NCBI RefSeq assembly: GCF_901933205.1
Contig: NC_044573.1
Coordinates: 26,781,493-26,845,492 of the forward strand
Direction of reading: 5' to 3'
Length of the DNA: 64,000 nucleotides
Origin: Camarhynchus parvulus
Taxonomy: Eukaryota > Chordata > Aves > Passeriformes > Thraupidae
Shown here: one piece after another, positions 52,001 to 63,700 of the stretch
Position numbering within the stretch: position 1 is the first letter of the stretch
Layout of the letters: every line of letters starts with the position of its first letter
The notes under the pieces: generated by a model
The model's input: only the letters and a program-made list of their open reading frames with translations
What the model was told of the DNA's origin: nothing
Database searches by the model: none
Made by a program: the position numbers and the translations under genes

Positions 52001-53380
52001 TGTAAGCTGTGCCTCTCTGACTCTTCTCCAGTCTCAGTGGATTCTGCTATAAAGTTGTAGACTTACAGCTATGCTCCTGTTGTAAGGACTTGTAGGCTGG
52101 ATCACCAGAGCATTGCCTACTTGTTTATCATCCACTTTGTCATGAGCCCCAGTGCATTTAGTCACTGCTTCAGATTCCTGTCCAGTTATGAACAGAAAAG
52201 CAGTACAGCAACTGAGTGTTGCTGCAAAATAATCTGTTTCCAAAGAACAGAGCAGTTTCCATAAAGAGTTAAATTAGATAAGATTATGTATTTTAGTCTT
52301 TTAAGTTTAGCACTTCTCTCAGAACTTAATTAGATCTAATTTAGTTTGGCATTGCCTGACTTTTTTTAGTACAGAATTAGCCTGTTTCTCTCTGTCCTAG
52401 GGCAGTCCTGTAATTTTGGCAGTCTTGTTCCAATTATCAAACTCAGTTTCTAAAGATGTAGTTTCAGAATACACACTGCTAATGTTTTTATCTTTTTACA
52501 GTATCTTCATGATTCACTGTCATCGTGTTTCTGCTGTGGAGCTGCTTTCTTTTTAAGTGTTCTTACTAAAGATAGAAAAGCTCCTTGGGCTCTTTCATTC
52601 TTTTATATCTTAAGTAATAAAGCCGACCATTGGTTGCTGGGTTTTTTTCAGCTACTTCATGTGGCTTATATTAATGTATCAGAGACTTTAAAATTCTAAA
52701 ATTGTCTTTTGGTGATTGTCTCATCTAATAAGGATGAATGCTTTTCTCCTCCCTAAATTTCTATTTTTGTGCTAATTCTTTTAATCTTACAAAGCTATAT
52801 CTTAGAATTTATGTGGTGTGCAGCTGGAGCTTTTGTTTTTACATGGTGCATCTGGACATTTGCAGTGCACTTGTTGGATTTTACTAACAGCTCTCCTAGT
52901 TTGGAGTGACTTGAACAGTTCTTATTCAAGATTTGTTTTACTGCTGCTTATTGGAAGCTTATCAGGGAGTCATACCTAACATTTGATTTAAAAATTCTTT
53001 CTTAAATGAAGGATTTTAGATTGTGTATTTCCTATTTATCAAATACAACTATGCAGACCTACCTACATGCCTACAGAAAATTGGAGGGCCTACTTGTAAA
53101 TGAAATGTTTGTAATTTCCTAAACACTTTCTTTGTGGCGATTTTACTAAATACTCATTTAGAAAATATTCAGAAATATGGATATTTTTCTAAATGTTGAA
53201 ATGGTGTGATGCATCTTGCTTCCCTGTAACCCTACAAAGACTAGGGCACTTATTTTAAAATGTATTGCATTCAGTTAATAATAGTCATCTTGGGTTTGTA
53301 ACTTAAATGATAACTGAAGATGTATCCTCATGTTTTGAAACTATATTTTTATTTTAATATTTCTTCTCCTCTTGATTTAG

Positions 53381-53392
53381 ATAACATAATCC
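53381..53392 (+). other. SOCS5: 5' UTR part of SOCS5 exon 2
   Basis: Twelve bases between the splice acceptor (AG at 53379-53380) and the start codon. The start context is AATCCATGGAT: G at +4 is favourable, T at -3 is not. No other AUG lies between the splice junction and the start. Confidence 0.75.
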
Positions 53393-55003
53393 ATGGATAA
53401 AGTGGGAAAGATGTGGAACAATTTCAAATACAGGTGCCAGAACCTCTTTAGTCATGAGGGTGGAAGCCAAAATGAGAGTATAGTTGTGAACTCCAATAAT
53501 TGCTCATCTGGTAAAGAGAAAGCCATCCAGATAACTGACTTGACTCAACAACAGCCCAGCAGCCCTTTGAGAGAAAACATTGCTTTGCAATTAGGCCTAA
53601 GTCCTTCAAAGAATTCAGCAAGGCGGAACCAAAACTGTGTCACAGAAATTCCTCAGATTGTTGAAATAAGCATTGAGAAAGAGAATGACTCATGTGTCAC
53701 CACAGGAGCCAGGCTTGCTCGAAGGGACTCTTATTCTCGGCATGCTCCTTGGGGTGGGAAGAAGAAGCATTCCTGCTCTACCAAAACACAGAGCTCCTTA
53801 GATACTGAAAAAAGATTTGGTAGAACACGAAGTGGTTTGCAGAGGAGGGAGAGAAGATATGGGGTGAGCTCTGTCCATGACATGGATGCGGTATCCAGCA
53901 GGACAGTAGGCAGCCGTTCTCTGCGGCAGCGTCTCCAAGATACCGTTGGGCTGTGTTTTCCCATGAGAACTTACAGCAAGCAGTCCAAACCTCTGTTTTC
54001 TAACAAAAGAAAGATCCACCTCTCTGAACTAATGCTTGAGAAATGCCCTTTTCCTGCAGGCTCAGATCTGGCCCAGAAGTGGCATCTGATTAAACAACAC
54101 ACAGCACCTGTGAGCCCTCATTCAACTTTCTTTGACACATTTGATCCTTCCTTGGTTTCCACAGAAGATGAAGAAGACAGACTCAGAGAGAGACGTAGGC
54201 TTAGTATTGAAGAAGGGGTTGATCCCCCTCCCAATGCTCAAATACACACTTTTGAAGCTACAGCACAGGTAAATCCATTGTATAAACTGGGACCAAAGTT
54301 AGCCCCTGGTATGACTGAGCTGACCGGGGACAAAACCATAACACCTCCAGGGAGCTGTGACTCTGAAGAGGACACGACGACGCTTTGCCTGCAGTCGCGC
54401 CGGCAGAAGCAGCGTCAGATGTCGGGAGAGAGCCATGGCCATATCAGCAGGCAGGGGGCTTGGAAAGTGCACACTCAGATCGATTACATCCACTGCCTCG
54501 TGCCAGACTTGCTCCAGATCACAGGTAACCCGTGTTACTGGGGCGTCATGGACCGCTACGAAGCAGAAGCACTTCTGGAGGGGAAACCCGAAGGCACTTT
54601 TTTGCTCAGGGACTCTGCGCAGGAGGACTACCTCTTCTCGGTGAGCTTCCGCCGCTACAACCGCTCGCTGCACGCACGCATCGAGCAGTGGAACCACAAC
54701 TTCAGCTTTGATGCCCACGACCCCTGTGTGTTCCACTCCTCCACCGTTACGGGGCTTCTGGAACACTACAAAGACCCCAGCTCTTGCATGTTCTTTGAAC
54801 CCTTGCTCACTGTATCTCTGAACAGGACCTTCCCCTTTAGTCTGCAGTATATCTGCCGGGCGGTAATCTGCAGGTGCACTACGTACGATGGAATCGATGA
54901 CCTTCCTCTACCCTCAATGTTGCAAGACTTTCTAAAGGAGTATCACTATAAACAAAAAGTCAGGGTGCGATGGCTGGAGCGGGAACCTATAAAAACAAAG
55001 TAA
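53393..55003 (+). CDS. SOCS5: Suppressor of cytokine signalling 5 (SOCS5), complete
   Basis: Intronless 536-codon frame, the same length as mammalian SOCS5 and nearly identical to it from memory. SOCS5 is a cytosolic adaptor of a Cullin5-ElonginB/C ubiquitin ligase. It restrains JAK-STAT signalling (JAK1, IL-4 receptor) and EGF-receptor signalling. The long N-terminal region (1-380) has a conserved Arg/Ser-rich block near 150-245 that includes the JAK-interacting segment shared with SOCS4. The SH2 domain starts at Cys381-Tyr-Trp and ends near 476; FLLRDS carries the phosphotyrosine-binding Arg406. The C-terminal SOCS box has the ElonginC-binding BC box ([12 protein letters not shown]) and the Cul5-box LPLP at 504-507. 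All key residues are intact, so the protein should be functional. Divergence from mammals is concentrated near residues 20-60 and 305-345. The start is fixed by conserved [19 protein letters not shown] right after the splice acceptor. The SH2 half is visibly richer in CpG than the N-terminal half. Confidence 0.98.
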   Translation: MDKVGKMWNNFKYRCQNLFSHEGGSQNESIVVNSNNCSSGKEKAIQITDLTQQQPSSPLRENIALQLGLSPSKNSARRNQNCVTEIPQIVEISIEKENDSCVTTGARLARRDSYSRHAPWGGKKKHSCSTKTQSSLDTEKRFGRTRSGLQRRERRYGVSSVHDMDAVSSRTVGSRSLRQRLQDTVGLCFPMRTYSKQSKPLFSNKRKIHLSELMLEKCPFPAGSDLAQKWHLIKQHTAPVSPHSTFFDTFDPSLVSTEDEEDRLRERRRLSIEEGVDPPPNAQIHTFEATAQVNPLYKLGPKLAPGMTELTGDKTITPPGSCDSEEDTTTLCLQSRRQKQRQMSGESHGHISRQGAWKVHTQIDYIHCLVPDLLQITGNPCYWGVMDRYEAEALLEGKPEGTFLLRDSAQEDYLFSVSFRRYNRSLHARIEQWNHNFSFDAHDPCVFHSSTVTGLLEHYKDPSSCMFFEPLLTVSLNRTFPFSLQYICRAVICRCTTYDGIDDLPLPSMLQDFLKEYHYKQKVRVRWLEREPIKTK

Positions 55004-56269
55004 ATGGAAATCAAAATAAGCTTCTGGAACGTGCTTTTTTTTTTGTGTATTACAGTTTAACTGCAGCAAGCGCACCGATGGCGTCTAGCTTTTCTGCAAT
55101 ACCCTATTTAAGCTGAGTGTTAGTATCCTGTCAGATGCTGCCTGCTGTTAATCAAACTAAGTTGTGATGCCTCTTGGAAACAATAAGCAGACACAATTCT
55201 GCACGTTTTTCATTAAGGCCTAATGAAAATATTTTTGCTAATTTCTAAATATTTTGTTTCCCTTTTATAGCTGTAGTAATTGGATGAAGAAACTATGAGG
55301 CATTTCCCATGGGGCATTCATTTAATGCTGTTAAAAGAAAGGCTTTATCGAAGGGGCATTTTTGCTAATATTTGAAGTATTTTTTTAAAATTCTCTTCTT
55401 GAAAACTTTCCTCAACTCAAAGTAATAATTTAGCTCACAAACAAGTTTCCAAATACTAGTGAATATTTTCTTGTAATGAAGAGCAGTTCATTAGAAGCAG
55501 TCCATTAAGAGTTAATGGTGCTTTGAGGCTAACAGATGAATCATGCTTTTCACAGTGTATGTTTCCTAATCACTAAGACTTGAATATGCCTGCTCAGTAC
55601 TGTAATTCTGTTACAAACACTTGGAGATTTAAGTGGCATTGTTAGCAAAAGTAATACTGTCTCAGACAGTTAAAAATACCTTCCAGTGTGAATTGCTGCT
55701 TCTGTGGCAGGACACAGACTTAGATTATTGCTGTGAAACAGAAGGTTGTGGGTTTTTTCCAAAACAGATTTTGGTGTCCTGGCTGCTAGTAACTTACAAT
55801 GGAAGGTAATAGTGACAAGAAAAAAAATTCTTAATTATTTAAAGTTGTCTGATATTTTTATGGAGAACATGACAAGTGGTTGAATTATTATAATCAGAGT
55901 ACAAAATCTGACATATCTGAAGCAAATGTCAGGTTTCAAAGGTACTGGTACACTTTATTTGTAAATATCTTTCCATCTGCGCTTTTAAAAATGTTTTAAA
56001 GTAATATGCACTGATGATAGTTTCAACAGATTACTTAGAAACAAGATTCTAACTTCTGTTTGCTTATTTACTTGGAGATGGAACTTAAAAGTAGTTCTAT
56101 CTTAGATATTTTGCACTAAAATCTTGTTGGAATGCCCTGACCCCTGTTTAATGTTTTGTACCAATTCTGAGTGCTCCCTAGTTTCTTTACCAGCTGCTAC
56201 AGTATTTGATTCCTTCCTTCTCTACAGCAGTGACCTGTGCGAGGTAGGAAACATTTTGGCTGCAAGTAC

Positions 56270-56360
56270 AATAAACGTTATTCTTGTATGCTACACTAAC
56301 CCTTCTATTGATGTATTTTTCTGCTTGCTGTGCCTTGTTCTGGCTTTTTGTGCTAATAAA
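56270..56360 (+). terminator. Proximal poly(A) signals of SOCS5
   Basis: AATAAA at 56270-56275 and again at 56355-56360. The second is followed by the GT-rich stretch GTTCAGTGTTATACTTGTAT and a T run, the usual downstream element. Cleavage is expected at about 56290 or 56375-56385. Confidence 0.65.
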
Positions 56361-56868
56361 GTACAGTATGTTCAGTGTTATACTTGTATATCTGCTCTGT
56401 TTTTATATATTCACCTAACTTGTAGCAGTTAAATGAATTTTTAATAGGCTTTTCTTAGTATTTAGGATAGGTAATGCACAAGTACTGTGCAGTTGAGTAT
56501 TAGTTGGTCAGCACACCTCACTCCTGGTTTTTGTTACAGCAACTTGACAGTGTACACCATTGAAAAACGTTTCTGTAGTCACTGCAAGGTAGTGGACTTG
56601 TCTGCAGGCATAGAGCATTTTACAGGTTTTTGTAATGCAAAGGATAAATGTTAAGCAAAAAGTGTTCTAAAACATTATTGATCCCCTGTAATGGTTGCTG
56701 AAGGTGTTTCAGCTTGTTGTATAGGTAACTGCTAAGATTAATATTTTGATACTCCCCACTGAGGAATGCTTATTCCTGTAAATTGGCAGTACAGCAGCGG
56801 CATTTGTTCACTTTTAGGCTATTTTGATAAATAGATGTACACACAAGCTGGCCAAATGTCCTGTTTTT

Positions 56869-56988
56869 ACCAAAGAATACTGTCAATTTATGTTGGGGTA
56901 TTTTTTTAGTTTAAAAAAAAAACTCAAGAGTGGAGAGGTGCAATTTTTGTTCTATCAAATATTTATCCCAAGCTATGATAAACCAAAG
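56869..56988 (+). promoter_or_regulatory. Two miR-9 seed matches
   Basis: ACCAAAGA (56869-56876) is an 8-mer match to miR-9-5p, and ACCAAAG (56982-56988) is a 7-mer, 113 bases apart. miR-9 repression of SOCS5 has been reported in mammals. Both sites lie downstream of the proximal poly(A) signals, so only the long 3' UTR would carry them. Confidence 0.5.
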
Positions 56989-57187
56989 TATTTGACAACT
57001 TCATCTGAACCTAAGTAATGTATACGTTTATGTTGGTAGAGCCTAAAGCTTTTACATCAATGGTGTTGTCATTATTCCTGAACTCCCAATGCACCTGAAG
57101 AGGAGTGATTTAAATAATTTTGTAATGACTGGAACAGCACTACAGAATAGCTCGTACTGCGAGGGGTTAATCTGAAGCACCCAGAAA

Positions 57188-57195
57188 GCACTTTA
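57188..57195 (+). promoter_or_regulatory. miR-17-family 8-mer seed match
   Basis: GCACTTTA is the full 8-mer target of the AAAGUGC seed shared by miR-17, -20, -93 and -106. It lies in the distal 3' UTR only. Single short motif, so moderate support. Confidence 0.4.
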
Positions 57196-57727
57196 AAACA
57201 TGTGTTTATATGCTTGTGGAAAGTTTGTGATCCCGTTATGCATTCTTTGTAGTAGATTATCTTCTTTCATGTGTTAAAAGACTTCAACTGTTAAAATGGA
57301 ACTTTGTTTAGAGTATGTAAATACTAAGTTTATGTAATTATGTGTACAACTGTGCTCTTGGTCTCTTAAGTTTTGAATTGTGTATGTGTCATTGGATATG
57401 CAACTCTTGGTTTAAAATCTGCTCTAAGCATAAAAAGAGGAAAAAGTCACCAGCATGAAATTGCACCTAAGTGTACCTTCACTGTGTCGTTTTCACTGTT
57501 CCCTCAGTCGGATCTGAATGCCAGATGAGTTTACTTAAATTCTTGCTTTCAATATTAGTGTCATACAGTCAGCCTGCAACCAAGCTTTGTCCTGGTGCAG
57601 GGACCTGTCTTTCATTTACACTCGTTGCAGTTGCTTGTCATGAACTAGCTGTGCCATTGTCAATGTGGTCAGGAATACACATTAATCTAATTTTTAATCA
57701 TGTGGTGGAATCTTTGGGAAAACAAAA

Positions 57728-57733
57728 AATAAA
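57728..57733 (+). terminator. Distal poly(A) signal of SOCS5
   Basis: AATAAA inside an A-rich stretch (AACAAAAAATAAAAACCCC), followed by T-rich sequence. It would end a 3' UTR of about 2.75 kb. The A-rich context makes an internal-priming artefact possible if mapped by oligo(dT) cDNA. Confidence 0.5.
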
Positions 57734-57750
57734 AACCCCAAACCCTTATT

Positions 57751-60700
57751 TCAGAAAGTTTGCTCTTGCATTTGTATAAATAATCTTTATGGAGAGATTT
57801 GTTCCCCTGAAATACACAAAAAAGGAATTACCTATTTCTTTACAACCTTTTTAAAGCTCTGCTTCACTGAAATATACAGAATAATTTGCTAGTGTGGTTA
57901 TGCTAAAATGAATCACTTTTTAAATTTTGATGGACTTGAGTGTTGACTATTCCAGTTGCAGTGTATTTCTTAATGAATACATTTTCAGTTCTAAAGGCAT
58001 TAAAATACTAGTAGGTGGAGAATGCAAATAGTTGATTTCTCATTTGTTTCTCATTCTGGTTTCATTTAGAAAACCTTAAACATGTCTTAAAGAGGTGCAC
58101 AAACCCAGCTTTATTTGTTTTTAGTGTAACAGTAGGATTCAATGTAAAAAGGTACGCTTGTATTATTCCAATCTAATTTGGTTACATGACAGATGAGTTT
58201 TTGAGCCTCAGTCTTGTCAAGTGTTTTTTTGAGGTGATTCTCATTTCAGCAGAAAGAGCTATAGAAAGTGCTTACTCTGTAGGAGGGTTTTGTGAGGAAT
58301 CTTACCAAAGGTATTTTATGTCCCTGTGGAAATGGAGAAAGGAAAATATACTATGTTATGAGTATCCAGGAAGGATCTATGAGTTTAGGATCTCTTAGCA
58401 GTTTTATCAGGTCTATGGTGTTTATCAGTTTTAAATGCATAACTCTTGAAAATACTTGTAAGGCAAGTACACTTGTCCAGATAATTTAATTGTCAGAATG
58501 GAAGTTGTGAAGAAAATGTGTTGCTAATTAATGTTTTGCATTTATGTACTTTTAAATTTTATTCTCATTTGAAGACTTGCTGCTTACAAAATGATAGTCC
58601 TTAAATCAGAAGCATAGAGTTGTGAAAAGATGTCTGTTTTTCTGTAGTGTTTGACAATATGAAGTCAAGCCTTACAGATGTTACTCAAATGCTTAAGTCC
58701 GTGTTTAACTTTAAGGTTCGGCACTACTTAGAAACAAGCAAATATTCTGAATTTCTGTAGTAAAAAACCTGTTTGCTCCAGTCTCCATGTGCAAGCCAAA
58801 ATATTTGCAGAATGCTTTAAAGCTGTTCTCTGCTGCAGAATTGCAAGACAGAAATTGTCATTGTCAGAAGTTGCTGAGTACCAGAGAGATATATCTGCAG
58901 GCATCATGCTTATTTTTTTTTCCAAAGTTATCTTGAAAGACAGTATTTAATGGAAAATATGAACTGAATCTTAGTTGATTCTTTTTTAAAATAATGTTTC
59001 TCCATTTAAGACATTTAAAACTCACATTTAAAATTATGAAAGCACTTTTTGAGCCTCATTTTCTGAAAGTTTTGTTGTGAAGTGAGCATGTGTGTGCCAA
59101 ACCTTAGTCTGCAAGTATCTGGCACATGTATATTTATATGTTAATAAGATGCCTCCAAGCATGTTTACATTCATGGTCTTTTTTGAAGCTACTGAAGTAC
59201 ACCAATATGGTGAGCATTAATATATTGGATTCTGTCTGTTTTCTGTCTGTGTATGGCATGCTTTGCAATTAAAAGGACTATTTTATTTGTATCTTCACCT
59301 GCACTTATATATTATGACCAGTTGATTGGTGTGTTTTTTCCTGTTGTCATCACACTTACCTTTACAGTTGTCTCTGGACTGTGACCAAAGGAGATTTTTC
59401 ATACCTGTTTAAGTAGAAATCAAATCAGTTGGCTTTTAAAGTATTAATTCCTATGGAGCATGGTGTAACACTGCTAATTGCTCTTTTCCTTTTTGCAGTA
59501 TTGATGTAGAGAGAGTAATTTAGCTTGACCATGAGTTGTATCTGTTGAATGTAGTTGACTTCAAATGTCTGAATTTTAAGCTTTTTTTTTAATTGAAAAT
59601 GCTCCTGATGAGGACTTTGAAAAGGAAAAGGTTTGATGTTTTTATATCAAAATACCTAAAGTGAATATTTTGCAACGAGATAAGGATCTGTTGAAGATGC
59701 TTTTTAGAAGTTTTCCCCTGTCACTGTCTTAAATCAAGACTCTTTAAAAAAGAAAAAAAATCAAATCCCAAACAATCTCTTGATGACTTAAACCTTACAA
59801 TCTTTTGAAAACTGAAAAGAAATCTGGTGCTTTTACTTAATTTGCTTGCATATTGCCAGACTGATTTAAGAATAGTTGTTTCAAGAAGCAAATTAAATCT
59901 GTTATTTCAATGAAGCATTGCCATTTATGATTTTATAAAATATTCCATTTACAAAAATTGTCTAACAGGATGTTAACCTGATCCTGTATTTGTTGTTATC
60001 AGGGTAACTATTATGTGTATGCTTTTCAAGCTGAGTGTTCACTTTGTAAATTTGCATTAAGGCTACAGCTGTTACCAGCGAGGTTCCCTAGGGCCAACAC
60101 AATGAATTTATGAGCTGAAGCTCATGGTGCTTGACCCTTTTTTGTCTTCAGTAGGAAAAAAAGTGTGTAACTCTGTGCAATACAGCTCGTGTTACAAATT
60201 TCCATGTTAAGCACACAGCTATGCTGACAAGCAGAAACATATCTGAACTTGCTTGTCTGGAGTAAAGCAACCTCTCTGACTTCTCAGCAGGAGCTGTAAC
60301 TTGGTGGCACGTTGGCAAAGAGGAAGCAGAAATAGGTTTTGCTCTTCCCTGAGCAGCTGTTAACTGAACATGGGGTGTGCTTCCTGTGTGATAGGGTATC
60401 TGAACTCCTTGAGCCCTGAGAATTTTAATAGCGTTCGGAAGATACAGGAGCACTTGGCTGCTTTGCCACTTCTTGCTTTCGTACTTGTAGTTTTGCAAAA
60501 GCTTGAAGAGATATATTTATTAAAATTGAATCTATGTAGTCACCAACTGTGTAAGCACTGCTATGTACTATCTTTACAGAGATATCAAATTCCTACACAA
60601 CTATATTTAAACTGTTTTGGGAAAATGAATAATGACACTGTGGGCACAAATTAATTCAGATTGCACTATAAACTTTCTTACCAGAAGCCTTCATTCTTAC

Positions 60701-63700
60701 AAAGAACTATGCGACCCCTACACAGAAACTGTAGCTTTGGTGGCGCGCTCTTTGGTAGGTGTCCAAAACAGCGGCATCCAGACGGTCCCTGGACCTTTTC
60801 TGACATTCCAGTTGAGGGGCCTGGCAGGCCCGCTGGGCACTCGAGGAGTTGGCTGGCAAGCACGCTGTACTGAGCGTCACCCGATGCCAGCACCTTGTGT
60901 AACTCTGCTGGTTTAGGTCTCCCCAGCTTAGATGGTTTTTAACTCACTGCAGCTTAAATGTTTCTCCACCCTGCCTAATTTGTCTTTGTTATTTGGTTGC
61001 CAAACTGTCTTGCATTTTAATAGAGTAAGAAAATAATGTGATTTATGGCTACCCAACCAGTGTATTAAGTAATATGGCTCTGTCTTAATAAACGGGGTAT
61101 AAACTGCCATATTGTTTTCTTTTTATATTTGTTTGGGAGCAAAAAGTTGTGGGTTTAATGAGTTTATTTTAAGTCCATGCTGTAAATGCATAGTTTTACA
61201 AATATTTAGTTGCACATGTCAAGAACAATAAGTAATCAGTAACTCATGTTAGCTATAGTACTTTTCTGTTTCACCTAAAATACTTGAGTGAAGAGATCCA
61301 CAGACTGATAGTTGTTGTTTTCAAAAGTTTTATCACTCTCTGAAATTCATCAATTAGTTTAGTGAGCTTTCACTTAAATCGCTTAGTGTTTGTCTCTCCA
61401 GCTGTGGGCTAAGGACATGTTTTTGTGACATAGATGTGTCTTCAAGAGCACAGCCAAACTCAGGAACAGATGTAGATGTCATCCTGTAAACAGAGAGCAT
61501 TTCTCCTCTGTGCCTGATGGGAGCTGCTCCCAAAGCAAATTAGTGCAAACCCTATAGCTAATTATGAAAACTGAGCAAAATGCTGCTGGTGAGCAGTTCT
61601 AGCTGGGCACAGCAACAACCATGTGACAAGCTGAAGAAGTGTTGTGGGCTGCTCTGTGGAACTATTTTGGGCTTCTTAATGTGTTAATTATATATTTTCT
61701 AGACCACTGCTCCTAAAAATACATTTAGTCTAGGCTTCATTGGAGTATTTATATCTCATCACTGGTGAACTAATAGAAAACTGAAACCCTGAAAACAAAC
61801 CATGTCGTTTTGGCTGTTTTATATAGAGATTGCCCTTGTAGTTTTAGCTTCATTGGTACATGGAGAAACCTATGTGTCTTAAACTCACCTGAAATAAATC
61901 CATAATTGATTAAGAAATGAAAGTTATGGAAATTGATTTGCCTGTTGTAGTGGTGGGTTTGAAATATTAAGCTCAAATTATGTAAAACTTATGGCAGATA
62001 TCTTAATATTATATTAAGTATTTTATGTATTTAGCTAAGGAAAATACAGACACAGTAATACTTCAAAAGGGTTTCAAAACACCAGGTGTTCTGAAGTTAA
62101 AGTTCCTAAAATCAGTATCTTCTGCATCACTTTCCTAGGGAAGGGAGTTTTAGGAGTCTCTTAGAAAGCTGCTGTGTTGTGACTTGGCAGGTATCTAGAA
62201 GAGAACATGTCAGTGTATAGAATAGATGTAGGAGAGGCCCTGCAAAGAACTTGTCTGTTACACTAGCACAAGTTGTGCAGGGCAGAATCCATTCCTACAG
62301 GGGTTTTCTTGGGCTTCTAAGGGTCCAGTAAGCATTTATTTGGTTTCCTAGATTGAATGCAAGAGTTGTAGGCACAGTAGAGATTGCTGAAGTGACACTG
62401 CTGCCACTGAACACAGAGGACCTGGACAAATAAATCCATAAGGAAGGTTTGTGTTGTCACTTCACCTCTGAAGCAGCTGGTGGTGTGAGGAGCATTAGGG
62501 TGGTTTCACATCTGAGCTTCCCAACATCCGATAGCTTGGGTGTGGATGAAATAATGTTGGCATGACCTGCTTGGAAGACTGTTTTCACTTCACTTTCCCA
62601 TCAGGTGTTGTGGGGTATCTGGGAAGTCAAAGTTGTAAACCTTCAGTGGGGGTTTCACAGCTTCTCCTGAAAAGTTACCAATGAATAAAAATTTCCATTT
62701 GCAGGGTTTCTGATCTTCAGAATAGCATTAGTTGTAGCTCTCATCCATTACTTTAGTAGGAATACGTAAATTCACCTTGATTTCAAGAGTGGGACAAAGA
62801 CTTCACAAGACCACAAAGAACTGCTTGGAATCAGACTGGCTGGACATGGGGCAAGTGGGATGTGTTGCTGCTCAGGTTTCCCTTCCGTGGAAGAAGAGTG
62901 ATGATACTGGATTCATCTGTGAAACAGTTTGTGCTCTGGTGAGGAGCACAACGTGTGTGACGCTCTCCCTTCAGCAGGCAGTAGAGCTGAGGTAGGTGTG
63001 TGTGTCTGCACTTGAGTGGTTTTGCTCAGGGATGGCTGACGTGATGTACACAATACATGCAATGGTGTGGCACTGAGTGCCAAATGCCCTTTATGGCCTA
63101 ACCCAGCCTTTGTTAAGCCATACTTTGAGTTTTCCCATGTAAAGTGGTGTTCGCTCCTTAGAAGCTCCATTATGGAGACACTGGCTTTTGCCTTCTTGCT
63201 TTTGTGATTTTATTTTTTGTGTCCAATCTGATAAGGCTGATAAACCTGCAAGCAGCGTGTGAGGAGAATTTCCTGGCATGAGCCGAGGAATTGCTGAGAT
63301 TGTTATCATTCTGTACTACAGGAGCACCCTGTTTTATTTATACACCATTTGTCTTCAGTTTCATTATGTGCCAAGAAGAAAAAAGACAGACTTTCCCTTC
63401 AAGTGGTTGCTTGTATAACCATTCATACTATGGGCGTGTGGCTGCCTTGATACTTCAGCTAAATGCTTTTCTGCCCTAGCAGTGCTTGTGACGATGCTCT
63501 CCTCTCCACCCCCAGCCTGGCACACGTTGTGTGCTTATGGTTGGAGGATGCTTCCATCCTTGTTCTTCTAAATCCTTGTTCTTCTAAATGTCCATTGGAG
63601 CCTGAGCTATCCAGCTTTTCTTTTAAACTGCAGGTTTGCTTTCCTGACTTTGCGGGCATGGCTTTGCATGAAGGCTGTGGCTTAAACTGTTCCAGATGTG

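Larger units (their letters stand above)
27125..53380 (+). other. SOCS5: SOCS5 intron 1, about 26.3 kb
   Basis: Begins GTAGGT at 27125 and ends with a pyrimidine-rich tract and TTGATTTAG at 53380. Outside the listed repeats it is AT-rich with no convincing gene on either strand. It contains CR1 fragments at 37175-37613 and 41956-42075, a solo LTR at 39508-39895, a G/T-rich tract at 42955-43053 and the G/C-rich tail of the CpG island up to about 27560. Short open frames in it (at most 102 codons outside repeats and the island) have no recognisable domain. Confidence 0.75.
55004..57750 (+). other. SOCS5: SOCS5 3' UTR, distal end approximate
   Basis: AT-rich trailer following the stop codon. 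Poly(A) signals at 56270, 56355 and 57728 would give 3' UTRs of roughly 1.3 and 2.7 kb. It contains many ATTTA pentamers, typical of unstable regulatory mRNAs, and microRNA seed matches listed separately. Reading frames inside it (for example 56124-56432 and 57471-57779) are short and unrecognisable. Confidence 0.65.

Noticed and set aside
54299..54766. 155-codon - strand open frame inside SOCS5
   Set aside because: A shadow of the conserved SOCS5 coding frame, with no independent support.
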